Source: Paraconiothyrium sp. Pb-2020 (lineage: Eukaryota; Ascomycota; Dothideomycetes; Pleosporales; Didymosphaeriaceae). Taken from it: DNA of 64,000 nucleotides. The notes under the pieces are model-generated. The model searched no databases, was not told the DNA's origin, and saw nothing but the letters and a program-made list of their open reading frames with translations. Of the stretch, positions 43,146 to 52,799 are shown piece by piece. The stretch spans positions 2,637,768 to 2,701,767 of the forward strand of contig JAJUBI010000007.1 in the NCBI GenBank assembly GCA_022419385.1, written 5' to 3'. Position 1 is the stretch's first letter, and each line of letters opens with the position of its first letter. The position numbers and the translations under genes are program-made.

Positions 43146-43769
43146 ATGTCGCCCGCTGCGATCACGACCAGTGCCCCGCCTTCCACGAACGGGAAGACCG
43201 CCACCATAAAAACCGCCACCGGATCAATCATAACTCCCTCATCGGTGCTACCGAACGGAAAGAGCGACGATGTGCCTGCCTGGGTGAAGCCCGATCTCGG
43301 CCGTTTACTCCGCGTCGAACACTTAGAAGGCGACTTCGCTGCTCGTTCAGTATCCCTTGTAGATCTGCCCGCGGACGCAATTTTCGCGCGGATAACGAAC
43401 CCGACACCTGCGACATGTGCCTACACCTCCGTTCAAGCCGCCCGAGATCTACATATCGAGCTGAACTGCGATCTGGTATACATAAACCACTCCTGTCGAC
43501 CTACGCTGGTATTCGACATGCAGAGGTGGGAGGTGCGAGTCAATCCAGATTTGGACGGAGGTCTCAAGGCGGGCGATGAGCTCACTTTCTTCTATCCGAG
43601 CACGGAATATGACATGGCACAGCCTTTTGAATGCCGCTGTGGAGAGAAGGAGTGTCGGGGAACTATCTCTGGTGCGAAGGATATGTCCCCAGATGTTCTG
43701 CGCCAGTACTGGCTGAACTCGCATATTGAGGAGCTCTTTCAAGAAAGGATAGAACAGGGAAACAATTAG
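43146..43769 (+). CDS. minimal SET-domain protein with post-SET motif
   Basis: A single exon of 207 residues. After ~50 Thr/Ser/Pro-rich residues comes a compact SET core: RVEHLEGDFAARSVSLVDLPADAIFA (start of SET), LVYINHSCRPTLVFDM with the NHSC motif that helps form the knot and the SAM site, ELTFFYPSTEYDM, and a post-SET-like zinc motif FECRCGEKECRG. SET proteins transfer methyl groups from SAM to lysines, usually on histones. This one lacks pre-SET, chromo or PHD parts, and the SET insert is short, so its target could be non-histone. It resembles a group of ~200-residue fungal SET proteins. A longer overlapping frame starting at 43085 is in another phase and rejected. Confidence 0.8.
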   Translation: MSPAAITTSAPPSTNGKTATIKTATGSIITPSSVLPNGKSDDVPAWVKPDLGRLLRVEHLEGDFAARSVSLVDLPADAIFARITNPTPATCAYTSVQAARDLHIELNCDLVYINHSCRPTLVFDMQRWEVRVNPDLDGGLKAGDELTFFYPSTEYDMAQPFECRCGEKECRGTISGAKDMSPDVLRQYWLNSHIEELFQERIEQGNN

Positions 43770-44416
43770 ATACGCTGAAGAATGGTCCGTTTTATACCAG
43801 TGATCTCAAGATTGTGTTGAAGAATTTCGTCACACCTTCTTTTGTAAGTGAATCAATTGGTTCGATCAGGCGTCTATGGCAACCCACTTTGTAAAGCCCG
43901 CCTCACCCCCAAACGTCTTCGCAGATTCCTTATAAAGTAAAAGTCTACTTCTCTCCTCCGACGTGACATGTACTAAGTGTTTATATATATTCATGGTATT
44001 TGATCGTTCTGATCCACTGTAGAATCGCTTGCAGAACCAGACTTAACTCGTATTCAGCAATTACAAAACTTCGCATAACCAATTTTGGCGAAGTTCTAGG
44101 GGGCAAATTCGGCATGATCGATGCAATGTTCTGAACATTTTTCAAGTCTCAATCTCGTGCCGCAATAGGAAACGCGTCCTGCGAGGCACTTTCAAGATCA
44201 CCAACCATTTCGGCCGGGGTGTATGTGTGGCACCTAAGCTCTCGCCAATCGTTGCTATGTGGCTTATGCATGGCACATTGAAGAGCCTCAAGAAAGCCAC
44301 TACAACCAGCAACAATATATACACACTATAGTAGCATTCTTATCAACATGGTCTTCTCTACTTCATGGATATGCCCAGGCTGAATAGATTTCGAACCTTT
44401 CTTCAAACTGCGTCTC
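43770..44416. other. intergenic region
   Basis: About 650 bases, AT-rich, with no supported gene. It should hold the 3' UTR of the SET gene and the promoter of the Clr5-domain gene. A TATATATA run lies near 43982. Confidence 0.55.
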
Positions 44417-45614
44417 ATGGCTTATATCGAACACTCACCGCGGCAAGGCGTAGAGCGATACCAATATCCTGGCCCGACGGAACCGGTTGCTGACTTGCGG
44501 AACAACACTGTTCGCCACATGCAGCGCTCGGAATCTAGTGTACAGCGCCGAAATAACACTATTGTCGAGAGACCCGAGTATGTCTCTGCAAGCTCCGAAT
44601 GGGACAGACTGCGTCACATACTCGTGATGCTCTGGCCAGGCCTAACCCTTGCAGCGCTGATGAAAGTGATGGAAGAAGACTATGGCTTCCGCGCAACGTA
44701 AGTCCCAATGGATTAACCGTAGCCCTACTTGCGTGTCTTATGCCATCTCTAGGAAGGACCAATACAAAAAGAAGTTCAACGAGTGGTACAAGAAAGGCAT
44801 GCTTCCACCCAAGAAACGCAAAACAGACGATCGGACTTTGAAAGATGGAGAAAGAGTAGACGGGCTGGAGGATGGTAATAACGCAGGAGGCAAGGCCGTC
44901 CAGAATGAACATAGACTTCCCACAGCGGTTTTGACCCCTGGGCATGATGATCCTAGGTTAGTGAGACTGAGCCTTCTCAAGCCTGCGACATAACCAGTTG
45001 CGCACTGCAACTGGACCACCCTTCAGCCTGGGCACGGCTCGTCAGAAAGTTTTCCAATCATTGCTCTCTGACCTTTGGGATGCATATTTTGACGCCGAAC
45101 TTGGGGAGACCGAACAAGTCATGATAGGTGAAGCAGTGCGCAATATGGTGGAATTCTTGGTTGAAGTCACCTGCACAGATCCCGAGCTAACTACAGCAAT
45201 AACCCACGCTGGGGACAAGGCCCTCCTTTATCGAGTTGGGTGTTATCTTCGCCCACACTGTTCTCATAAGGAAGCACTTTTGGAAAAGCTAGAATGGGCG
45301 ATAAATAGGCCACAGGAACAGTTGTCTATTCCTGAAGAGTGGCCGTACAACAACAGCAGCAGACCTACGCTGGACGATCTACTTCGGGGACCGGGTGAAC
45401 CCCCTCCGCCTCGATACGGATCCGGCGTGTTGAAATTCTGCGTAAGTAGCTAAGCAAACCGATTCAAACCAAAAGTTTCTATTGACGAAACACCTGACAC
45501 TTCCAGTGTCATTGTGGAGATGGGCCGTACGGGTCTGTATCTGTGGGATGTGCTTGGGGACAATGTACGGGACATATTTTCTGTGATGACTGTTCAGTCG
45601 TGCCATCACTGTGA
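44417..45614 (+). CDS. Clr5-domain protein with Cys-rich C-terminal module
   Basis: Four exons, 44417-44697, 44753-44956, 45027-45441 and 45507-45614, give 335 residues. Residues ~60-110 form a Clr5 domain (WDRLRHILVMLWPGLTLAALM, then YGFRATKDQYKKKFNEW after splicing), the fungal helical domain named after the S. pombe silencing factor. A Lys-rich linker (PPKKRKTDD, a likely nuclear signal) leads to a helical region around residues 170-270. The last exon adds a module of about eight Cys and two His (FCCHCGDGP, GCAWGQC, HIFCDDC) that probably binds zinc. Intron 3 is uncertain: GTTAGT at 44957 to CTTCAG at 45026 is chosen, while GTGAGA 44961 to ACCAG 44997 keeps frame too but would be only 37 bases. 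A chromatin or transcription role is inference. Confidence 0.78.
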
Positions 45615-46329
45615 TTGAAGAAAGAGTCCTCATCCATCTTCGGCTCGTCTCTATGATTAGGACGGTCCGTTGACTGACGTGTCAGCACCTTTTTTCAGGT
45701 TTATCCTGCATTCACGAGATGTAGTTAGTATCACGTTCGTTAAAGGAAAAGTATCTTTGGCCAGATATATGGGTTTATATTGTACCGATAAAGACTGTAG
45801 GGTTGTATTCTATCCTACTTGAAACGACAAAATCTCACATTGAAGACAACGAACGACCTATCACATGCAAAGGCGCCAAAATTATACTCAGCAATTACTT
45901 TGTGCCTTATGAATAAGGATGTCGTGGCTGGCTACAAAGGTTACACATGCGATAGCGATTTGCACAAGTAATTTAAGAGTGGACTTAGTTGCTATATTTC
46001 TTATTAAGGCTGCTACCTTCACATGGCATCTCTCTTTACGAAACTTCAATAATACCTTGACAATTTGAAAGCGGAAATGGTTACGGATCTTTTGGGACAT
46101 AGGGATTCTTTTCCGCTACCCTCGAACGAATTATCATATTTCCCCACTCTCTCCGGATGCGAAACAAGGCACAGCGAAGTCTCTCATTTCCCGCTCTCTT
46201 CGAAGTCATTCACATAGAACCCCTTCGAGTCTTTCTCAGAATCGTGGTAATTATTGCTGCATCGTTCGTCAACACTAATACCTCTCACTGACCACCCACC
46301 GACCCGCAAAGGGACTGGCGAACAGCTTA
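45615..46329. other. 3' intergenic region between convergent genes
   Basis: About 700 bases between the Clr5-domain gene and the NmrA-like gene. It is AT-rich, with no supported gene. Presumed 3' UTRs only. Confidence 0.6.
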
Positions 46330-47450
46330 CTATTGCCCCTCGTACACAAAGCCGTCCTTCAGCTTCTTCTCTACCGCCCACTTGGTCACAGCATCCAGAT
46401 CCTCCTTCGGCAGGCCCAGACGTTCATTCGCCAATCCCTGCGTGGCTTCGTAATTTCCATCGCCGTTCTTATAGAAGACCCTTGTATACATGGCCTGTGC
46501 AAACCCCGCGAAGCTGCCCTTGTACATCTCCTGCAGTGCCTTACTAGTGCGCTCTTCCGAAGGCTCATACGTGATGCTCCACTCGTTGTCCGTGTCACCG
46601 AGCGCCTTGTGCACAGAGTCCAGCATGTCGCGCTGGCTGACTAGGAAGCTAGAGACATAAAGGGCCTTGTTCTTCCAGTCCTCCAGAGCAGGCTTGTCAC
46701 CTTCCTTCGTGATAGGTAGGTCGAGCAGCGCGGCTACGGCGCGGCCGCATTGCGCCAAGGTGCTGGTGTTGATCTTCTGGGTGCCTTCATCGAAGAACAC
46801 GGCCTTTTTATCTTTGACATCGATGCCGTAGAAGTTGAGGCCTGCTGCAAGGGACCACTCATACCAGAAGCTGCAGGAGAGGATGACGTAGTTTCCGCCG
46901 GCAGATTTGACGTCTTCGAGATATTTTTTGGCGACCGGGCCGTATACGTTCTCCTCCATGAGCTTGGGGTTATTAATGTCTGAAAAGGTCAGTGTTTGAG
47001 TGCTTGCTACGTGCGTTCAGCGCATTGGGAATGGGCACTTACCCATGCCGTACGCATTGGGCATGATCCAGTGGACGCCTGCTTTAACAGCAGCCTTGCA
47101 GATAGTGGGGTGCGTCTCAGGTGCAGCGGATGTGTTCAAGCTAATGACTAAAAAGTCGTGACCACGCACAGCTTCGACAATTGAGTCTTCGTTGGAGTAG
47201 TCTACGCGAGCAACCTTGACACCCGAAGGGAAGGTTGCCTTGCTGTCTTTGCGTGAGATGGCGGTTATTTCAATGCGGCCGTTCTTGAGGAGCTCAGCGA
47301 CGATGTGAGAGCCCACGTGCCCAGTGGCCTCATTGAAGTCAGCATATGTTGTGCAGTATTAATGGGGATCAGCATGAGGGGGTTCTCCTTCAAGTCAAAA
47401 TGGGTACGTACACCGACGACAGCGACCTTGTTGATGCGATTGTTAGACAT
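46330..47450 (-). CDS. NmrA-like NAD(P)-binding protein (isoflavone-reductase/CipA type)
   Basis: Exons 47450-47412, 47328-47043 and 46979-46330 give 324 residues. The tiny first exon (MSNNRINKVAVVG) joins ATGHVGSHIVAELL to form the GxxGxxG dinucleotide-binding motif. Exon 2 holds ARVDYSNEDSIVEAVRGHD and the APETHPTICKAAVKAGVHWIMPNAYG segment typical of the fungal NmrA/isoflavone reductase-like family. Exon 3 has LSCSFWYEWSLAAGL and a C-terminal substrate-side domain. Family members either reduce small aromatic or terpenoid compounds or act as redox-sensing regulators such as NmrA. The Rossmann motif suggests NADP binding; the substrate is unknown. The amidase gene lies upstream on the same strand, 838 bases away. 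Confidence 0.87.
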
Positions 47451-48288
47451 GTTCAAATCTCAGCTTTCTGATGTGTGGAAAGAGGCCTGTTGTGTGAAGA
47501 AGATGCGAAGACCTGCTGTGACGAGAGGCTTTTACAAGTCTCGAGGAGCGTCTTTTTATACTCTCTCATCATGCTCTCTTGTCCGAGGGCAACCCGTGGA
47601 TGTACTGTCTAGATATGATTGCTAGCACTTAATGGGAGCTGCCGCTAACCCTAACTCGTATTACAACCCTGTATCAACGACATTTCCCCGTAGGCGGCGG
47701 AGGGACACGACCCCCGAGAACCCTAAATTACTTTCAGCGAACGGAGGTAAAAGAGAGCACCCTCAGGTTTGGGGCCCCAGAGCGCAGCGCTAGCTACTAC
47801 AAAGCTAGTAGGAGGAGGAGAACGGATGAATTACACTGTCTGATTGGTGGGTGTCACCTGATCCCACGGACTTACGGCCATAAGTCCGCTCGGTGAAGGG
47901 AGGCAGAAACAACATCGGCACGCCGATGTGGCTCACAACGAACTTCTAATAGGGAACGCGAGGACTTATTCCCACGGCCTTACAGTCTCACCAACCTCTT
48001 TCACGTCGGTCAAGCTTCGCGTCTTTCTTGTCAAGCTTCCAAGGTTTCACATAGGTCTCGTGAGGCTTCTCGTCCCACCGTTGTTGCAGCCCGAAGTAGG
48101 CCAAGCCTTGCACTCAAACCGCAATCTCTCAGACTTAATCCAAGTATCTTTAGGTCTGATTAGTTCGCCAAGCCACTCGATTTCTCTCCTTACAGAACGT
48201 CTATTGAATATTTTGATGAGCGCATGTAGGCACGCAATCTTGGAATAGATGTGTCACTCTAGCGACGTATGCACCGATTGTTTGTGCT
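47451..48288. other. promoter region of the NmrA-like gene and amidase 3' region
   Basis: About 840 bases with no supported gene. It contains the perfect palindrome described separately (47867-47888) and a weaker inverted pair CTACT/AGTAG near 47797-47815. Confidence 0.55.
47867..47888. promoter_or_regulatory. perfect inverted repeat CGGACTTA-N6-TAAGTCCG
   Basis: Two eight-base arms match exactly around a six-base spacer (CGGCCA). The ends form CGG-N16-CCG, the geometry of inverted half-sites bound by some Zn2Cys6 dimers. It lies 417-438 bases upstream of the NmrA-like start. A cruciform or transcript hairpin is the alternative. Confidence 0.42.
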
Positions 48289-50154
48289 TCACTTATGTAT
48301 CACCGCGTGTTCGGAATAGTGTCCACCAGCAATATCTCTCAACTCCATCTTCGGCATCAAATACGGCTTCACCTGCTTCCGCACCTTCGTGCGCTGCTCG
48401 AACGCAAACGCAAATCCCACTAAGCTCTCCTCGCTCCACTTTGCCCCCGAAAAGCTGATACCAAAAGGAATATTCGGCCCAGTCGCAACGAGATTTCCCC
48501 TCGGGTTGTACCTCACCGTCGTATTTGCAGGGTACGCCCCAAGCGGCACAGTAACAATCGGCGCGCCAATGATCGCTGAAATGCCCGACGACACGCTTGA
48601 GGGTGTGACAACAGCGTCGAGCGAGTAATTGGCGAGGGCACCAAGGATACCACCTACTCCACCGAGATATTGGTTGTACTCATACGCGTCCCACTCGGCA
48701 GCTGAGCCATATGTGACGTTCAGCGTGAGTGATTCGTCCCAGGTTGCTGTGTCGCGGCTGGGGAACTCTTCGGGACCGAAAGATTGCGTGAAGTTCCGCA
48801 CGTCAGCCAATGATTTGACACCCGTGGGATTGTAGGTCAACTGCTTCAGATAGCTCGCCAGGTTCGCAACAAAGTCGGCGTCGAGGACGGTGGTTTCGGC
48901 GTTGCTTTGTGCCCATTGTGCGAACGCGGTGTAATTCGTGTTGTCAACTATGATGGCGCCTGCATCCCGGAGCACGTCGAGCGCAGCCTCGAAGGCATTG
49001 AGGATGGGTGCAGAGTTCTCCTGCTTGATAATGTAGTTTCGTGGGACGCCGATGCGCTTTCCTTGGAGGGCGCCGAGCTTGCATGCTGCAAGATAGTTTG
49101 GAAGTGTACCATTGAAAGGAATCGCGGATGTGTAGTTGTCGGCAGGATCAGGACCAGCGATCGCTTGTAGTAAGATCGCGGCATCCTTCACAGTGCGTGC
49201 CATAGGACCGACAGTGTCCTGATGCTCTGAGATAGGTATGACAAGAGCGCGAGAGGTCAGTCCGACGGTCGGCTTGATGCCAACGAGGTTGTTCACATCA
49301 CTGGGCGAAATGATAGATCCGTCGGTCTCTGATCCCAGACTCGCAAATGCGAGGCCTAAGCTACTTGCGACTCCAGAACCGGAGGAAGAACCTGATGGGT
49401 CCTGCTTGGGATAATAGGCACCGTACGTTTGCCCACCGTACGCTGACCATCCGTTCGAGCTGTTAGAGGATCGAAAATTGGCCCACTGCGAAAGATTAGT
49501 CTTCCCAAGGATGATGGCACCTGCTCGGCGAAGCTTTGCTGCTACAGTGGCATCGCGAGGGACTTTGGCGCCAAGGAGAGCATAGGAGCCAGCGGTTGTG
49601 TTCATGAGATCGTCTGTAGCGATGTTTCCTTTGATCAGAACAGGTAGACCATGGAGAGGTCCGCATCAGTGTTAGCCACCGCTCAGAACATGGTTGGCTT
49701 AAAGGCATACCCTCTACATTTTCCCGCTTTTCTCTCAGCATCGAGAGCCTTAGCGATCTTCAAGGCATCTGGATTGAGTTCTGTGACCATATGCAGTGTC
49801 GCATTGACTTCCAGTATTCGAGCGATATATGCCTCCGCGAAGTTAGCTTGCTGGGAAAGGGTCACCTTGTCCTCCCCAACTAACCTTGACAAGGTCTACA
49901 CTCGAGAACTCCCCTTTGTCAAGACCCGTGGTCAGCTCACTCGCTGTAGCATCAAGCAGCTTTGGGAAACCATGCCCGCGGGATGGAACTCCAGACACGA
50001 GTGGCGTAAGAATCGTAGTAGCTACGAAAGCTTTCCAGAGGTACGCCAGCAAGACCATCGTTGCAGTCGTAATAACGAACCACTTATTGGTACGGTAAGC
50101 CGTTGTGCCGGTCTCGGGGGCGGCTGTGCTGCTCTTATAGGTGCCTGATGACAT
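48289..50154 (-). CDS. amidase-signature-family hydrolase, membrane-anchored, with a broken splice acceptor
   Basis: Exons 50154-49885, 49832-49711 and 49660-48289 would give 587 residues. An N-terminal hydrophobic segment (WFVITTATMVLLAYLWKAFVATTIL) suggests a membrane anchor. The catalytic Ser-cisSer-Lys set of the amidase family is visible: Lys in PVLIKGNIATDD, the Gly/Ser loop GSSSGSG, and the nucleophile region LGSETDGSIISPS. Members hydrolyse amides such as aryl or fatty-acid amides; the substrate is unknown. Intron 1 (GTTAGT...GGAG, 52 bases) is normal. Intron 2 has a good donor (GTATGC) and branch (GCTAAC), and removing 49710-49661 restores the family text CRGPLHGLPVLIKG exactly. It ends in GG, not AG, however, and without splicing the frame stops. 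The gene may therefore be inactive, use a non-canonical site, or carry a sequencing error. Confidence 0.8.
49661..49710 (-). other. amidase intron 2 with non-AG acceptor
   Basis: It reads GTATGC...GGCTAACACTGATGCGG and is 50 bases, the usual length. The expected GCAG before ACCTCTCC reads GCGG. An in-frame TGA inside forbids retention, and no AG lies between the branch site and the coding text. Confidence 0.7.
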
Positions 50155-50851
50155 TTCTGCATCCCGGTCTTACTAGGATAGTCTACCAGGGTACAAATAG
50201 TCGATCAATTCGCAACAAGCGTACAAGGACGATAAGAGACCGAGGGCCTGGCGCTGCCAGGTACGATAGTCAAGTACTCGCTACAAAGCTTCGGCAGTGG
50301 TACAAGCCATCGCGCTGTACCAGCCATGCTGAAACGGTATCACCGGGCTTTCCTTACTCGTAGTAGAAGGTAAATGTGATCTCGATAGAGTTGGCAAAAA
50401 GAACATGTATTCATCTCGCGATGTCAATGATGATGTTTGCGAGGTTGGACCTGCATGCGGAGAACTCGATAGACGATACTGAGCTAGCCGAAATAGGAAG
50501 GCGCGACAGTTCGAGTTGAGAGATCCGGGGCGGGACAATTCAACCACGACGCGTTGTTCTCCGCGGGCGCGGGACGGCGGCCGCTAGCAGTGATTACGCA
50601 TCGCATTTGTGCATTTTCGATGGCTGGCTGGGACGCGTTTTGGAGCAGTTATCAACCTTCCTTTTTGGGCGATATGATTACATGACTCTGGGTAAGACGC
50701 ATGGTCAACAAGATATCATTGATGTGCTATTTCGCGTGCTTGAACGTCGTTGCCGTTGCCGTTGCCGGCCAGATGCTGTGCTCTATGGGGGTAGTTGAAA
50801 CCCTTCTATACGCAATAAGGCTGTCTCGGCAGTTTTTATGTGATTGCAGCT
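50155..50851. other. intergenic region
   Basis: About 700 bases between the amidase start and the MTA phosphorylase stop. Only short overlapping frames are seen. It presumably holds the amidase promoter. Confidence 0.6.
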
Positions 50852-51844
50852 CTAGTCAAAGTAGCCCGGGAAGAGCCACTGCAGCTTCTGCTCGACTGGT
50901 CCGCGGGCCTCCTTGTGTGTCATGGCGCCCGCGAATTTCATCTGGCCTTCAAGATGCTTCGCGAGCACCAATTGGCCGTGCTCCTCCTTGCTGAGCTCGT
51001 CAAGCACCGCGCCGACAAATCGGCGTGCATTCTCCGAATTAGCTTTCATGTGTCCCATCACCATCTCAACGTTGACATCCTCGTCGGGTCCACCTCTCCA
51101 GCAGTCGTAGTCTGTCGCCATGCAAATCATCTGGTAGGCAATCTCGGCTTCGCGTGCCAGCTTCGCCTCAGGCAGCGCGGACATGTTGATGACTGACCCG
51201 CCCCAGGAGCGGTAAAGGTTCGACTCGGCGCGTGTGGAGAACTGCGGGCCCTCCATACAAATGAGCAGACCCGTGTCGTGCAGACGGACGCCCTCGCCTT
51301 CCAATGAGTGTCCGCAGCGACGCACAATCTTGGCCAGGCTCGTGTCGAAGGGGTCGCCGAAGCCGACGTGTCCCACCATACCGCCCTCGAAGAAGGTGAA
51401 GGGTCGGATGCCCTTGGTGCGGTCGATGATCTGGTCTGGGACGACGAAATCGCGTGGTCGTACCTCCTCCTGCAGCGAGCCAACAGCGGAAAAGGCGATG
51501 ATGGTGCGCACGCCAATGCTCCTCAGGGCAGCAATATTGGCCCGGTTCTTCACCTCATGCGGGGCGAGCTCGTGGTGCAGACCGTGTCGTGAGAGGAAGG
51601 CAATGGGGGTGGGCTTGCCGGTCGAGGGCGAGGGGTGGTGCAGGATAGAGATGGGCGACGATGGCTCGCCCCACGGCGTGTCAACCTTCAGCGACGCGGC
51701 GAGTGTGAAGCCGGGGAGCGACTGGATGCCTGTGCCGCCAATGACAGCAATGCGGACGGGCTCTGTTGGCGGTCAGGTCGCGTCTTGTTGAATTCTGAGC
51801 GGAGAGAGCGGCGCACCGTCATACGTCGAAGCGACACCAGCCAT
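50852..51844 (-). CDS. meu1: S-methyl-5'-thioadenosine phosphorylase
   Basis: Exons 51844-51817 and 51762-50852 give 312 residues. The first exon encodes only MAGVASTYD. The spliced start continues PVRIAVIGGTGIQSLPGF, the family's N-terminal phosphate-binding loop. SRHGLHHELAPHEVKNRANI, AVGSLQEEVRPRDFVVPDQ, LICMEGPQFSTRAESNLYRSWG and VINMSALPEAKLAREAEIAYQ are all diagnostic of MTAP. The enzyme splits methylthioadenosine with phosphate into adenine and methylthioribose-1-phosphate in methionine salvage after polyamine synthesis. Length and motifs are complete. The gene is divergent from the Zn2Cys6 regulator gene, sharing a 955-base upstream region. Confidence 0.95.
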
Positions 51845-52799
51845 TCTGCGGTACGGGATGCTTATGAATCGTTTCGTTGTATGTGATACCAGACGAGGGG
51901 ACAGGAAGCATCCAGCGCGGGGCAGCATTCACTCAGTTCGCAAGTGCCGATTGCCTTCTTCCAATTTTTGGACGCGTAGCGGGGCAGCCCCGAAGCTTAC
52001 TGGACCCTGGATGACGCCATGCGCCCTGACCAATGAAGCGCAAGGTGCACAGCATGCAACTGCAAAGGAAGATTGAGCGGACTTGTCGATGAGATTCTCT
52101 TCGAGACTCCACGAGTCTCGCATCGTATAAGACATTTGCAAGGATCCACGACTACTTCGACGCGAATGCATGCCTCAGAGCCACCTCAATGAACCCAACG
52201 AGCTCATGTCACAGATCCAAAATGTGTACACCGACCGCGAATCCACGACGCTACTAATAGTTCGCGCGCGTCGTTCATCTGAGGCCTAAGTGACAGACTC
52301 GTGGCGTAAGAGCCAGCCCCAGGAACGGAAGTATGCAGACAGGTCTTAGAGGCATTGTATACTATCTGCGTATGGAATAGGTTTCCGCACATGTTATGTA
52401 ATAGGGCTCTAGAATAGATTAAAATGTAATCGGTCTATAGCTATACTGCATATCGTAAAATGTGTATTTCATATCAGGTAGTCGGGCCAGTGCAATACTG
52501 TGACTTCACAGTGTTGTGGATACGCGCTTTTCTGCTTGGGGTAGTCACGAGCGAGAGCAGCTGTCCAATCGGAGCTCTTCAAATGCGAACAAGCCAATCG
52601 TTCGCAGGACCTCGTAGGACTTTTCATCTCACACCATCGGCAAAGCAAAGCATCTGCCTAAGAGCTCGTTTAGTCCTCTACATGCATGATGGCCAATCTC
52701 CTTCCAAGTCATCCGAACCTGCCAACATTCTTCGACTTGGCCGTAGCGTGTTCACCTGTTCGCGGATCTGCTCCGCTCACCCCTTGAGCACGGCTAACA
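51845..52799. other. divergent promoter region
   Basis: The 955 bases lie between the starts of the MTA phosphorylase and the Zn2Cys6 regulator gene. Short frames only. An AT-rich patch lies near 52385-52465. No further element can be named with confidence. Confidence 0.55.

Noticed and set aside
43085..43579. 164-codon frame starting METAGLPNELHIPIFAQL, which looks like an F-box start
   Set aside because: After about 25 residues it runs out of phase over the SET gene and becomes an Arg-rich shadow; the resemblance is short and probably chance.
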